In this document: positions 48,274-60,193 of the stretch, piece by piece
Position numbering within the stretch: the stretch's first letter is position 1
Layout of the letters: each line of letters begins with the position of its first letter
NCBI GenBank assembly: GCA_016858145.1
Contig: JAEHOE010000002.1
Coordinates: 3,642,410 to 3,706,409, forward strand
Direction: 5' to 3'
From: Edaphochlamys debaryana
Lineage: Eukaryota; Chlorophyta; Chlorophyceae; Chlamydomonadales
Length of the DNA: 64,000 bases
Translations under genes and position numbers: made by a program
Notes under the pieces: generated by a model
The model's input: only the letters and a program-made list of their open reading frames with translations
Told to the model about the DNA's origin: nothing
Database searches by the model: none

Positions 48274-49693
48274 TCACCACAGCGCCGCCGCCACCACGGC
48301 TCCGCTGGCGAGCACTGCCGCCAGCAGCGTCACCGCCCCTACCCACCCCGCATGGAGGCTGCAGCCCGCCGGCAGGGCCAGCGAGGGCGGCTGGCGCAGG
48401 GTCACTGCCTGCACGGCCCACTGTTGCCGAGGGCCGGGGACTGCGGGCCCACCGGGTGCAGACGCAGCCGAGCCCTTGCCCTGCTGCGCCGCGGCAGCAG
48501 CGGATGGAGAGCCCGCAGCAGCCCCCTGCTCACGCCCAGAGCTGGCCACGGATGCGACGGCAGCTGGGGATGGGTACTCCAGGGCGGAGGGCGGCTCGAC
48601 CGAGGGCGGATCGGATGGCGCTCGGCCGGCCTCCCCGGTACTGGCGGCGCCGCCCGCTGCGGCCCCCGTCCGAAGGAGCAGCAGCGGCGCCGGCCAGGGC
48701 ACTGATACGTAAGGTCCTGCAGCGAGGGGCGTTAGGGTGGGGCTGGTCATGAGGGTGTGTGGTGTCAGCAAGAGGCCTGCAGAACCGGTAAAACGCTGCC
48801 ATCACCGAAGCGAATCAGCAGTGTGGCCCCCGCCCTGCGAATGCAACTGACCCTTGACTCGTGGTACGGTAGTACTGCCTAACCTGCTAACCCACCGAGG
48901 CTGAAGGACAGGACACTGGCGCTGCAGCCCCTCCCCCCGTGGACGGGCGAGGGGTACTTGGTGTGGAACGGGACCTCGGCCGCCGCGTACACGGAGCGGG
49001 AGGCCCCCGCCTTGCTGATCTTGCCGCCTTTAGAGTGGCCTTTGGCTGGGGCGCTGCTGACGCGGGGCAGGGGCTGTTGCGAGATGTTGCGTAGGTCGAG
49101 GGAGAGCACTGTGGGCCGGCACGCTGGCGCGGGCCGGCAGGGACACCGAGAGAGGATGGGAGGGATTTGTTGACCCCGGCCCTGCCATTGCAGAGCCATT
49201 CCTCCCGCTGTAAACAGCGCGAGTTAACAGTTGCAGTGCACAGCGGCGCTGCTCGTCAAGGGGAACGGCGCGAAGCCTCGTTCCTCCCCCCAGCGCCCGA
49301 CGGCCCCCCCAAGACCCACTGCTCCAAGTCCAGGGGGCCGAAGAGCGATGCCCGCACGGTGCCCGACAGCACCTGCCCCGACTGCTCCAGCTCATACGGG
49401 TCAACGAACAGCTCCGAGGGCAGCAGCTGCAGCACCGCTGCCTGCACTCAGGTAAGGGGAAAGGTTGGCGAAAGCGCATGCGAAGCCGTTTCGCAGCGCA
49501 CCTACCTTGCCGGCCCCGCCCGCGAAGAGCAAGCTCGGTGCACATGTCAGCTCGTAGCGCACGCGTCGGTGCGCGCCCTCCCTGCGCGCAGACAGCTTCA
49601 GACAGTCGCGGCACCTGGCCGGGCAGTCTGCTACTAGCCTCACCCTTGCAAAGTAACAGTTATGCAGTCCGCAGCTGGGAAGGCTGGCGTGCC
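48274..49693 (-). pseudogene. PIGX: PIG-X right copy with a destroyed splice acceptor
   Basis: Same exon layout as the left copy, offset 3,439 (about 49693-49506, 49441-49320, 49134-48896, 48716-48274). At 49136 the plus strand has G where the left copy has T at 45697. On the gene strand the acceptor CTGCAG of the third listed exon becomes CTGCCG, so the intron no longer ends in AG. The next AG downstream is 11 bases into the exon and would shift the frame. The other coding change I see, at 49394, is silent (Tyr). The copy probably yields aberrant mRNA. A sequencing or assembly error is the main alternative, and the pseudogene label depends on excluding it. Confidence 0.62.
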
Positions 49694-50865
49694 CTGCTCA
49701 ACGTCGACCAGGTCATAGTGCGCCGAGATGTCTGCGTTTGCAGGCGGAGCGTCAGCTGCCAACCCCGGGCACTAAGAATAACGAGCGACACGCTTGCCTT
49801 GCCACCAGGGAAGTGAGTAGAAGCCAGGCAAGCCCGCGTTGGGCGTGGGATGGTTGGAGACGATTAGGCCGACGCACGCGGACACGGCTGCAAGGAGCCA
49901 GAGCAAGGGAGCGGTGGTGTCTGGCATGGCCAAGCCATAGTTGGTATGGGTAAGGACAGTGGAATCGAGGCCGGGAGCAGGCGGCAGTGCGCGTACTGCA
50001 TGTGTGTGTGCTGTACGACAGGTGCCAAGAACAGGTCAGGAGCCATGAGGTACGCACACGCCGTTAAGTAGCCAATCGCACACCACAGGCGCAGGGCCAT
50101 GCTCAGCCGGGGCCACACTTCACCGCGACGTGTCGATGCCCAGTCCATGCCGCAAGAGGGGGTCTCTACACTCGACAAAGTCTTGTAAACCTGCATCATC
50201 CACCATGCGCCTCCTGCACTGCAGCCTGCCCCTGTGCTCCACCTGCCTGATCGTACCTATCACCGCAGCCAGCACGCGTCCCAGCCACCAAGGTCACGTC
50301 AAGGTCCAACAAGATACCAGACGCCAAAACTTCACGCGAACACAATCTGGTGGCGAAGCGGGCAAAAGCTTCGTCCTGACGCTGCCATGCGGCCGCCCCT
50401 TAGTCCATGCCGACCCTGCCGCCCCGCTACGCCTCCCCCACCCAATGTGCCCTGCAACCCCGCAGGAAACACAGAGGGGACACCCCTTGAGGCCCCGCTA
50501 GCCCTACTTCTGCTGGTAAGCCCCTCATCCCATCCCATCAGCACCCGGCCAGCCATACTCCTCTTCCCTCATACTAGGCAAACACCCACAGCCCCACTCC
50601 TGCACCATCCGATGAGACTATCTACACTACGAGGCTTCCCACTGCCTACCCCCTGTCCCCAGCCCAGCCCTTGCCGCTAGCCCGGGGGCCTGTATGCAGC
50701 CTGCCCGTCTCCACCCTACCACCACCACGCATCTACCAAAACCGTACGTGCTGTGCCAGGTCAGTTGGCTGCAAAGCCCTTGAATACCGTAGTCTGTCGC
50801 GGCACTGCATCTAGCCGTGCGTCCAGTGCCGGGTCCAGCGGAGGGTTCCACCAACCCCGGCAGGT
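49694..50865. other. PIG-X upstream region and DENN 3' flank (right copy)
   Basis: Counterpart of 46255-47426. It follows the stop of the intact DENN gene at 50866 on the minus strand, so it contains that gene's 3' UTR and the promoter region of the right PIG-X copy. The candidate signal-peptide start corresponds to 50100. Confidence 0.45.
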
Positions 50866-53800
50866 CTACCCGAACAGCGGCGCGGAGTTGGACGCGCTGC
50901 CCGGGAAAGGCCCGTGGGGGCTCGTGGCGGACGCGAAGGCAGCAAAGTCGTTGCTGCCCGCACTCTCAAGCGGGGCATCGTCACAGCTGCTGCTGCTGGT
51001 GACCCCGACCCCCGCGCCCCCACCCGAGGGCGGCCCCGGTGCTGAAACCGACGCCGCGCCGCTCGCCGACGCCAGGAAGGGATCGAACGACGCACCTCCG
51101 GACAGGCCGCTGGCCCGGCTGACCGCACTGTCGAACTCGGAGAGAGACAGACCCAGCAGATCCGCAGTCGCCGCATCGCAGCCACCGCTGCCAATGCCAG
51201 TGGCCCCGACAAGGTTGCTCCCGCCGCCTGCAGCGAGCGCGCGCGCCGAGGTGCCGGCCGAGCTGACGGACGCTGGCACGGCAGCGGCTGCGTGGGCGTC
51301 AGCGAAGGGCGACACGCCCTGTCGCATCGCAGCGGGCGGTGCCGTCGCGGGCTCCTGCTGCTGCTGCTGAGCGTCGGCGCCAAACGGGTCCCACGCCCTA
51401 TCTAGCGGCAGGTCCGCCAGCTGCGACGCGCTCGCCCGGAACGCCATGGGTGTGGAGCCCGGGGGCGACAGCGCAGCGCCGTTGGTGTCCGCCAGTGCGC
51501 CGCACTCCAGCCCCACGCCGCAGCTGAGCTGGCCCGATGACGTGCCGTCCATGCTCTGCGCCCTGCCGTACGCGCGCGGCGGCCCGGGCGGCGTCTGCGG
51601 CGAGGGCGAGGCCGTGGGGGTCACGGGGTGGCCGCTCCCGTCCGCGCCGCCGGTTGCAAACGACACCCCCGGGTAGCCGCTGTAGCTGCTGCCCGGGTAG
51701 CCGGTAGCCGCGTAGGCCGCGTGGCCCGGCGCCGGGTGGCTGGTGCCGGGCGCTGCGGAGGCGCTGCCGCCCGAGTTGCCCGGGAAGTTGGCGTCCCGCA
51801 TGTGGGACAGGCTGAGCGGGCGCTGCGGCGCGTGCGGCTGCCGTAGCAGCAGCTTGCCGTCCGCGCCCGCGAGAAGGCTGGGGCCGCTGCCGCCCGTGAG
51901 CTGGGCCTTGAACTTGGCCGCCTTCTCGCCTGCGGGTCGGGAGGACGGAGCGTAAGGGCATGGGGAGCAAGGCGTGAGGAGGAAAAGACGGGAGGTGGGC
52001 ATTGTCAGGAACTGTCAGCGCGAAGGGCGCAGGTGGCACCAGCGCTCTTCCCGCACCTTCCGGCCAGCTCCGCCCTGTACGGCTTAGGGGTGGCAGCACA
52101 CGAGTCCCCCCGGAGCCCCCGCCTGGCCTCACCCGTGGTCTGCGGCTTGTAGGAGGGCGTGGGCAGGATGCCGAGCGCCTTGGTCCCGGCCACCGTCACC
52201 TTCTCCCGCAGCCCCGTCCCTGCAACCGAGACCTTCTCCTTGAGGCCGGTCCCGGCCGTCGAGACTTTATCCTTCAGGCCCGATAAGTGCGAGAGGATGG
52301 AGGAGAAGCGCCCGTGCGCGCCGCCCTCAGACCCAGCCCCGTGCCCGGCCTCCGCGCCGGAAGCAGAGTCGGAAGGGCCTCGGCCCGGCACCGCGCCGGC
52401 CGAGGCTGCAGCCGCAGCCGCGGCTCCCAGGGGCCTGTTCTCGGGCGCGCTCATGGCTGGTGCGCGGCCAATCATGCCGTCGGCCGACACGGGGCCCGAT
52501 GCGATGGCACCCGACAGCGTGATAGAACTCGCCGAGCCGGACACCGGGCCATGTGCGAGCGCGCCCGTGGGGTAGGACACGGAGGGACTGGCGAGGGCCG
52601 GGCCGGGGCCGGGGCCGGGGCCGGGGCCGGGGCCGGCGGGCATGCCGGGGAGCGGGATCTGCCCCATCATCAGCGCCGTCGCGTGCGGTGGCAGCGGCGT
52701 GCCGTGCGTGTGGAGGTGCTGGCTCTGCACCTGCTTGGCGGCCGCCGCCGCCGCCATGGCCGCCGCCAACTGTTTCTGCTGGATCGCCGCGGCCTGGGGC
52801 GTGGCTGCGAAGCTGCCCACGCGCCCGCCGCCCCCCGCCGCGCCCGGGGGGCCCTCCCGCTCCCGCGGGCCCTTGGGCGAGTTGCGGGGTGAGGCCAGAC
52901 CGGCCAAGCCCGACAGCAGCCCGTTCTTGGCCTCCGTGGCTGCCAGCTTCATGATGTCCTTTAAGCTACCGTCGTACACACGGTGCCCGTCGGGCAGTGT
53001 CTGCACCTGTGGAGGGGCCGTGAGAGAAGTCGCGACAAGGTACATGGGAATGAGACGGGTGAGGCGCTGCAGGAAGGCAGGCTCGCCGGCATTGTTCTGT
53101 AAATGATTCCTCGCGCAGCGTGGACAAAGAGGCACGTATGTGCATGCCCTCCGATCCAGCAACGAGCAGGGCCTGGCATTGAGGTTGACACGCGGGTACC
53201 ACGACTTGCCTGTACGCCGCCCCGCATCTCCATCGTCACAACGCCCTCCACGCCGGCCGAGGCGCTGTGGTGCGGCGGCGTGAAAGTCGTCGAGTTGCGG
53301 ACCGCCGCCAGGCCGCTGCGCTCCATGCTGCTCATATGCATCAGGTGCGGGTGGCCCATGGGACCCGAGGGACCCGACTGGCCCAGGGCGCCAGACGTGC
53401 TGGATGGAGGCGACACGCCCGGCCAAGGGCCCATGCCCGAAGCCGATGCTGCTGCGAAGGCGTTGGTGTGCTGGCCGTGCGGTGGCAGGCCGAAGCTGGC
53501 GCCGCTCTGCGGCCGTCCCTGGCCGTTGGCGGCACCGTAGAGCAGGGCGCTGCCGGACCCCGGCGCCGGCCCGGCCTCGCTCGGGTTGGTGCTGTTGTTA
53601 GCGCTGCGGCCCACCGTAACGCCCAGCGTGGGGACGTGGGGTGCGGCCTGGCCGGCCGCAGAGTCGCTTGAGCAGGCTGTGTTGAGCAGGGACATGTAGG
53701 CCCCCCTGTTGCTGGTGGCCAAGAGCGGGACGGAGATGCGGCGCTGGGGCGTGCCACCGCCCTCCCTGTCGCGCCCCGCGGTCTTGGAGCCGAAGCCAAA

Positions 53801-56800
53801 GCCGCCGCCCCCGCCGCCACCGCCTGCACCACCGCCTAGCCCCGACGGCCCCGGCCCCGGCGCGCCTCCTTCTGCCGAGTCCGCGGAGTGGAGGCTGTTC
53901 CCGCTCCAGCTGCGCATGTGCTCCCGGTCTGCGATTAGGGCGTCGAGGCGTAGGAGCGTCAGCATCCCACCAGAACTGCACTCCAACACCGCCGCCTCAT
54001 AGCAGCTATCTCCCCATGCTGCCTCCCTGCCATGGCTCTGTTTCGCCTTCACTCCTCACCTCGCGGGCTGGGGCTGGGGCTGGCGCTCTCCTCGTCGTCC
54101 TCGTCATGCAGGTCCAGCTCCGCAAAGAAGGAGCAGGGGTCGGCCAGGCTGGGCACTCCCGTCACGTCTGCAAGCGAGGCATGCACGCGGCAGTTTAGGG
54201 CTAGGGTCGGCCCTTACGCAACAGGCGCTGAAGTTGGACAGGCGCGAGCCCACGGTGACTCATGCGGGTGGATGTCTCATTACGCTGTCTCATTACGCTA
54301 ACGGCACGAGGTCCCGACAGGACGGCACAGGAGCCGCGCTGCGACGCTCCCCAAATGGGCCCCTCCGCACGGGCCAAGCCGCATACGCGCGCTTACCGAT
54401 GGGCCCCGGGTATGTGGTGATGCGCCGCATGCTCTCACCGCTGGGCAGGACCGACCCCGGCCCCGCCGCCGCCGCCGCCGCATGCTGCTGCCCCGCCACG
54501 TCCTCGCTGTCCGTCCGCCGGTGCCGCCTCAGCTTGCTGGCCAGCTTGCTGCCGCCGGGCCCGCCGCCGCCGGGCCCGCCGCCGCCCCCGCCCGTCGGCC
54601 CCGCCTCCGCCACCAGCGTGCGCAGCCGCTCCCGCAACTGCCTGCGGTGCTCCGGGTAGCGACTGACGCGCAGCTCGAACGAGTCTAGGCCCGGCTCCGT
54701 GGGCCCACGGCTGCCCCTTTCCAAGGGACCCGCACCGGCGCCCGAAGCTGAAACACCGCCAGCCGAGGCGCCGCCGCGCGCGTTCGGCATGGCCATGGAC
54801 GTCGAGTTCGTGGCCCCGCCGGCGGATCCCGTCCCAGATGGGGCGATCATGCCAGAAGAGGAGCCCGGGCCCCCGCCGCCGCCGGTGACGGACCGCTCCA
54901 ACGCGGCGAGGTTGTTTGCGGAGCTGCTCTTGCACATACCCAGACCGCCCGGGCCCCCGCCGCCAAGCGCGCGCGTGCGCGTGCCATTGGCTGGGCCCGC
55001 GAAGGAGAAGGACTGGCCCCGCCCGCTGGTCACGGTGTTGGGAAGCTCCAGCACGCCCGCCGCCGCCAGCTGCAGCCGCTCCTGTTAAGGGGAGGGGCGT
55101 GCGCACAGAAGACGGTCAGGAGGGGGTAGGCTCCCAGTGTGAAAGCAGTGCCTCCTAACCTTGCAGCTGTGCCCCATCCTGAATCCCGAGTCCGCTGGCC
55201 CCGACCCATTTGTACCGACTCATTCCCCTGCCCTCCCCCCACCCGGACCCCCACCATGATGAACATCTGGTACAGCTGGCTGTGCCGCATAGCCGCCAGG
55301 AATGCCCGCATCGCCTCGCTACGCCTGCGGTGCGCGAGCGGGAGAAGAGCCGAAGCAGGCACAACGTTTACGGCAAGGCCGCCACAAACCCGTCACGTGC
55401 AGCGCTGCACCTGGCCCCCGCAGGCCTACCAGCACACACGAGCTCCGACAACACCAAGCCAAGCCAAGGTTGGGCAGGTGCTCACACCGAGCGATCGGGC
55501 CCCAGCGACACGCCCGCCCGCACCTGTGCACCACGAAGGCGGGCTGGTCGAAGTAGTGCCCGTGGCCCCGCAGCATGTCGTCGTGGTTCCGCCCGCCCTG
55601 CCCCAGCGCGCCGGAGGGCGACATGCCGGACTCCGACGCCGCGGGGTTGCCCCCGCGCGCCTCGCGCTCCCGCTCCCGCGCCTCGCGCCCCCGCAGGTGG
55701 CCGTGCCCCGGCCGCCAGGGCCCGTGGCCCGCTGCCGCCGAGACGCCCGCGCTGGCCGTCACACGCAGCAGCGGCTCCATGGCCTGGTCGTGGATGAAGC
55801 GGCGGTAGGAGCCGAACACACGCACGAAGTACTCCTGCATCACGCCTGCAGAACAGAAGGATGAGGGCATGGAGGGCATGGCTTGTGAACTGGTGCCGTT
55901 GCAAGGGTGCTGTGCTCAGCCAACACGGGAGGAAGGCGGGCCTCCGAGGGTGCCCATGCATGTGTGCCCGGGCGTGTGCCTGTGCCTGTGACGGTGCCAG
56001 CATCTGCGCGGGGCTGCCAGGGGCTCGCAGCAGGTCGTGAAGGGGGCTCCAAGCGCACCTGTGATGACGCTGCTGCTCTCGTACTCGGTGGGGCTGCGCA
56101 CCGTCTTGAAGACCGCCTCCAGCGCCGCCAGCAGCTGCCGCCCGTACGGCAGCAAGCGGCCGTCGTCCACCGTAGACCCCGCGGGCGGAATCAGCTTCTG
56201 CAAAGCGGGAGGCCGACAAGATCATCATCATAAGCAGCGTGCCGTCTCCAATCGACTGAGCGAGGCCCCCGAACCCGCCCGCGACACGACCTTAAAGCCC
56301 CAGAGGTTTAGGACCTCTAGAGCCCCGAGGCGCCCCCACCCCACCCGAGCGCGCACCTGCAGGTCCAGATCCACCGTGAGCGCCTCCGAGACCTGGACGT
56401 GGCGGATGAGCGGCAGCATGTCCGAGGGCAGGCCCACGAGGAAGGGCATGGGCGCCATGAGGTAGTCCACCATGGTCACCGGCAGCAGCGGCAGGTAGAT
56501 GTGGTGCCACCTGGGGTACAGCGAAGACGGCGGACGGCGGGGACACCGGCGCGAGGTCGGAGCTAGACGAGGGCAGGGCGTCGGGTGCAAGTGCTTTCCG
56601 CGGATTCGACGGGCCGGTCGAGACGCGGATGAGCCCCCCTTCCCTCGCCACCCGAGCCCCCCAGGGCAGCATTCCTGGGGCAACCCACTTGAACGGGTAG
56701 ATGAGCGCGAAGGCCGCCTGCACCGCCGCCGTGACCGTGTCACGGGAGCGAGCCACGAAGATGATCCGCCGCTCCAGCAGCAGGCTGGCGATGAGGGTGA

Positions 56801-58216
56801 GCATGGCGGGCACCGGCACGTGGAAGAACAGGCGCGCCAGCGGGATGCCGCTGTTGGCGGGGCCCGTGCCGCAGTCCGGCGGCACCTGCAGCTCGATGCG
56901 GTCATCGGACCTGAGGCCGGATGCGTCGTGGGGAGCGCTGTGTGGGAAAGGGTGAGGATGCCGGAAGGAGGTGGTAGTGCTCGTGGGAATCACAACCAGC
57001 CTGTAATGTGGAGACCCTCCCGCACTGCCTTCTCTTCAGGCAAACGCCGGGACCACGCACCAGCTGAGTGCGTCACTGGGGCTGCCGGCCCCCATGTACC
57101 GCGGCGGGCTTATGCCCTGCAGGGCGAGCAGGTTGGGCACCAGCACCCTGCGGAAACGGCAGCATGGGAGCGGGGAACACCATCTTGACGGCTGAGAGAG
57201 GCCTGGTCGAGGTCACATTCAATGCAGCTGCAGCTTCCCAGCTCTTTCCTCCATTAAGCCGTGCGGAGCCCATCGGAGCCCTCCTCCTACGCAGTCAGAG
57301 GAAGCAGAAGCGCCCTATCCCACTCGCCTCAGCACCTCGCCCGGCGCCGGGTTGGTGGCAAGCTGCTTGCGCAGGTCCACCAGGAACGTGCCCAGCTGGG
57401 AGTCCAGGGGCAGCTGCGTGTGCTGGCTGTCCATGAGCCCATCAGAGCCGGCTTTGAGGATTTGCTCCGCAACTTGCAGCACCTGCATTTGGAGCCAGGG
57501 TGTCAGTCAGGGCACGGGGACGCTGGGGCGCAGGGCACCGTCAAGAGGGCGGTGGAGGGGGAGTGCACCGTGGGAGAGGTGCGTGGCAACAGGGATGGGG
57601 TCAGTCAGGCGCTAGGAGGCGGGTAGAGCCCCAGAGAGAGCTATGCGAGGGTCCGGGAAGCTTGCCAGCCGGGACAGGGCTGCGTGGGGCCACGTGCTGT
57701 GCGCACAGAACGAACGGGCGCTACGCGACTGGCGGTGAACCCCGAGGGACCAGCTCAACGCGACAAGCGCACCCGCACCTTGAAGAAGAAATTGCACCAC
57801 GGGTTCTCGGCGACGAGGCACAGCACCTGCGGGTACCGCGCCTTGCTTCCCACCCGAGGCGCTGGCGGAAAAATCTGACGTGCGAAGCCCGTGAAGCGTC
57901 TGCCATCGCCATAAGTGAGTCCGAACGTGTACTCCTGCGATAGGTGCGGGCCCCGGGAACAGCGGTGATGGCGCCGCATGGCACGTTCCGCGACAGCCAA
58001 GAGCCCAGGCGCCCTACCCACCTCCGAAGCCTGGACCTCTTTCGGCTGGACAACATCCGTCCCCAACGGAAAGCAAAAGTTGTTCAGGTCCTTCTCGGGA
58101 AAGTCCACGCCCTCGCAGGCATCGCTCGCAGCTTGGTATCGCAGATATCCGCATGCTGTCTTGCTCCGCGGACCCTCTACTCGTAGCCTGCAGACGTAGA
58201 ACAGGAGGTAGACCAT
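50866..58216 (-). CDS. Large DENN-domain protein (putative Rab GEF), about 1,649 aa
   Basis: DENN proteins are nucleotide exchange factors for Rab GTPases. Fourteen minus-strand exons, all phases closing: 58216-58022, 57934-57779, 57482-57328, 57147-57061, 56910-56689, 56510-56357, 56197-56059, 55845-55524, 55324-55255, 55081-54397, 54167-54060, 53928-53210, 53006-52133 and 51929-50866. The upstream DENN part is residues 1-170 (FPEKDLNNFCFPLG, EYTFGLTYGDGRRFTGFA, NPWCNFFFKVLQVAEQIL). The core is 198-325 (LFFHVPVPAMLTLIASLLLE, RRIIFVARS, YLPLLPVTMVDYLMAPMPFL). The downstream part runs 325-500 (FVRVFGSYRRFI, AFLAAMRHSQLYQMF). The rest is a disordered Ser/Gly/Ala tail with an 11-residue triplicated helix near 1250-1283 and adaptor-type motifs (DPFGAD, DPFLAS, DFAAF). 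Two introns use GC donors. The start at 58216 gives MVYLLFYVCRLRVEG; an extra upstream exon cannot be excluded. Confidence 0.88.
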
Positions 58217-60193
58217 GGCACTCGCGCCCCGGGGATTTCTATTGGCTCCGGCGCTCCTCCGCAGCCCGCGAGCACGCGGCAGCCGCTTCCCTTAGCATCG
58301 TGTATCCAAGCTAGATATGAGCATCTGGCCCTGAGGCGGCCGGGATCAAAGGTGAGCTGCTGGTGGGAGGCCCGCGAGCGGCGTGTTGTGCGCCGCGGGC
58401 CGTCATATATGTCGTGTGACGTATGTGAGTAATATAAGTGCTGACAGCGTTCAAGCATCCGGTCTTTCCGGGGTCCAGCCGACCGTCCAATCCGCCCCGC
58501 CCGGCCCCAACCCTGTCGGGAGGCCCCCCGCGTGCCTTCCCCTGCCCCCAGCCCCCAGCGCCCCCCAGACCCCCGACCCCGCCCCCCCCCCAAACCCCCC
58601 GTCCCCCCAGTCCCACCAGCTCCTCGCCTCGCTGCTTAACGGACATCTCAAGGTCCCATCCTGCAGATCGCCCGTGACCGCCCCAGCATCTGCCCCTGCA
58701 GCCCAGCCAGCCAGCTCCGACCCAGTACCCCACCCCCGCCCCCGGGACCTTCGCTTCGCTAATGTCTTCAACCCCCCCCCCCAGAGACTCCACCAACAAC
58801 CCTCATTCCTTCAACTTACGGAGTCAGCACGGCGCTTGCAGCCGGGCCGCTGCTGCGGCTCCTCCGGCTGCTCCTGCAGCTGCTATTCATGCGCCGCCGC
58901 ACAGCGCCGAAGGCCTGGACCGCGCCTCACCGTTTCGGACCAGGCCCCTGAGAGCCTGCAGTAGGTCAGTTGCCCTTAGCAACCCCTTACGTCTCCCTTT
59001 CCCCCGGGCCCTCCAGCTCCAGGCGATGCGCATAGCTGCTAGCAAAATCCAACTTGGCTGAACTCAGCTCTCCCCCGACACCCATTGGGCCCCAGCGCCC
59101 CACCCTCGCAGTGACTACCTCGCCTTGAAGGGTCAAGCCAAAATGGTTCCTGAAGCTTGCACAGAGGCCCTCAAGCTGCGGCTGACCGTGCAGTTGCTTG
59201 AGGAAGGTATGGGCGACGCGGCCGCCAGGGCGTCGGGGACTCGGGGACAATACCTGTGCTCTTCTGGGTCCGTGGGCGGTGGGGCTAGGTGGTGGGCTGG
59301 AGGAGGGCCAACAGGTCAAGGGTGCTGGCTGGGCATGGCAAGACCAGAGGTAGGAGGCATGCCAGGGGTCTCATGGGCGAAAGGCCGAGCCTCAAGAGGC
59401 GACCTTCCCCAGGCCACCACGCCACCAGCCCACCACGCCTGATACCACCTGTCCCAACCCCCCTCGGACCCGCTAACCTGCAGCAACACACAGGACAGCC
59501 GTGCTCACAAACTTCCCATTCCATGCTGCACCGTCACCTGAACCAACGGAGCCCACTCCACGGACACCACTGCATGGACCCCATAACAGGGGTGATTTGT
59601 GCAGACCGCGTACCCGCATTGACACCCGTACTCAGGGTCAGGCCTGGGGAGCACGCGGCACACGCCGTGACCCTAGCTTGGGCTAGTATGCCTTGGCCGC
59701 TTCGCCACGTAAGCCGCGCAACCGGCCCCAGGCTGGGACCCCGTGCGGAGCCGGCTCAGTGCCCACAGAGCAAGCCCCGTCACCCATCGTGATTTCGCCG
59801 CGGGGTTGTTGCAGCCGGCACAAGGTTGCTCGGCGTGTTACGACTGGGCTGAGTAAGGACGCACTATCCCCAATCGCCAGGGCACCAACGCCACCTCTGT
59901 CGGCTGTTGCTTTGACGGAAAGCTCTGTCAGCGGCTAGGGTTGTTTCGATATCGGACGGTTCCACATGGGGTGCCGGTGCACGACAGCAGGCTCTTGTCA
60001 TGTCCTCGGCAACACGCCCTCTGCACCTTGACACACTCAATAGCTGCACCACAGGCCTAGTCACACCCCACGGAAACGCGGCTACACGCAAGGTCTCTGC
60101 TGCAAAACCAGGCACTTGTCAAATCCTGCCTTCCGCCGAGTCACGCCCCATGACGCACGCTCAGCGGTAAACGCTTGGGCGTGGAGGGACTGA
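58217..60193. other. Gene-poor stretch with one exon-like remnant (59112-59206)
   Basis: Upstream of DENN on its minus strand, so its promoter lies at the left end; an AT-rich patch at 58400-58440 is a candidate. On the plus strand, 59112-59206 looks like a real exon: preceded by CGCAG, open frame containing YLALKGQAKMVPEAC and ALKLRLTVQLLEE, then a GTATGG donor. Neighbouring pieces such as SHQLLASLLNGHLK near 58611-58653 also look coding, but I could not join them into one gene. This may be a decayed or very fragmented gene. Confidence 0.35.

Larger units (their letters stand above)
47800..51238. repeat. Right copy of the 3,439-bp direct tandem duplication
   Basis: Starts at 47800 and ends at 51238. 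There the left copy switches to GTCACG while this copy continues into the intact DENN last exon. Only about one to three bases (G or GCG) are shared at the junction, suggesting end joining or replication slippage rather than recombination between long repeats. Confidence 0.95.
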
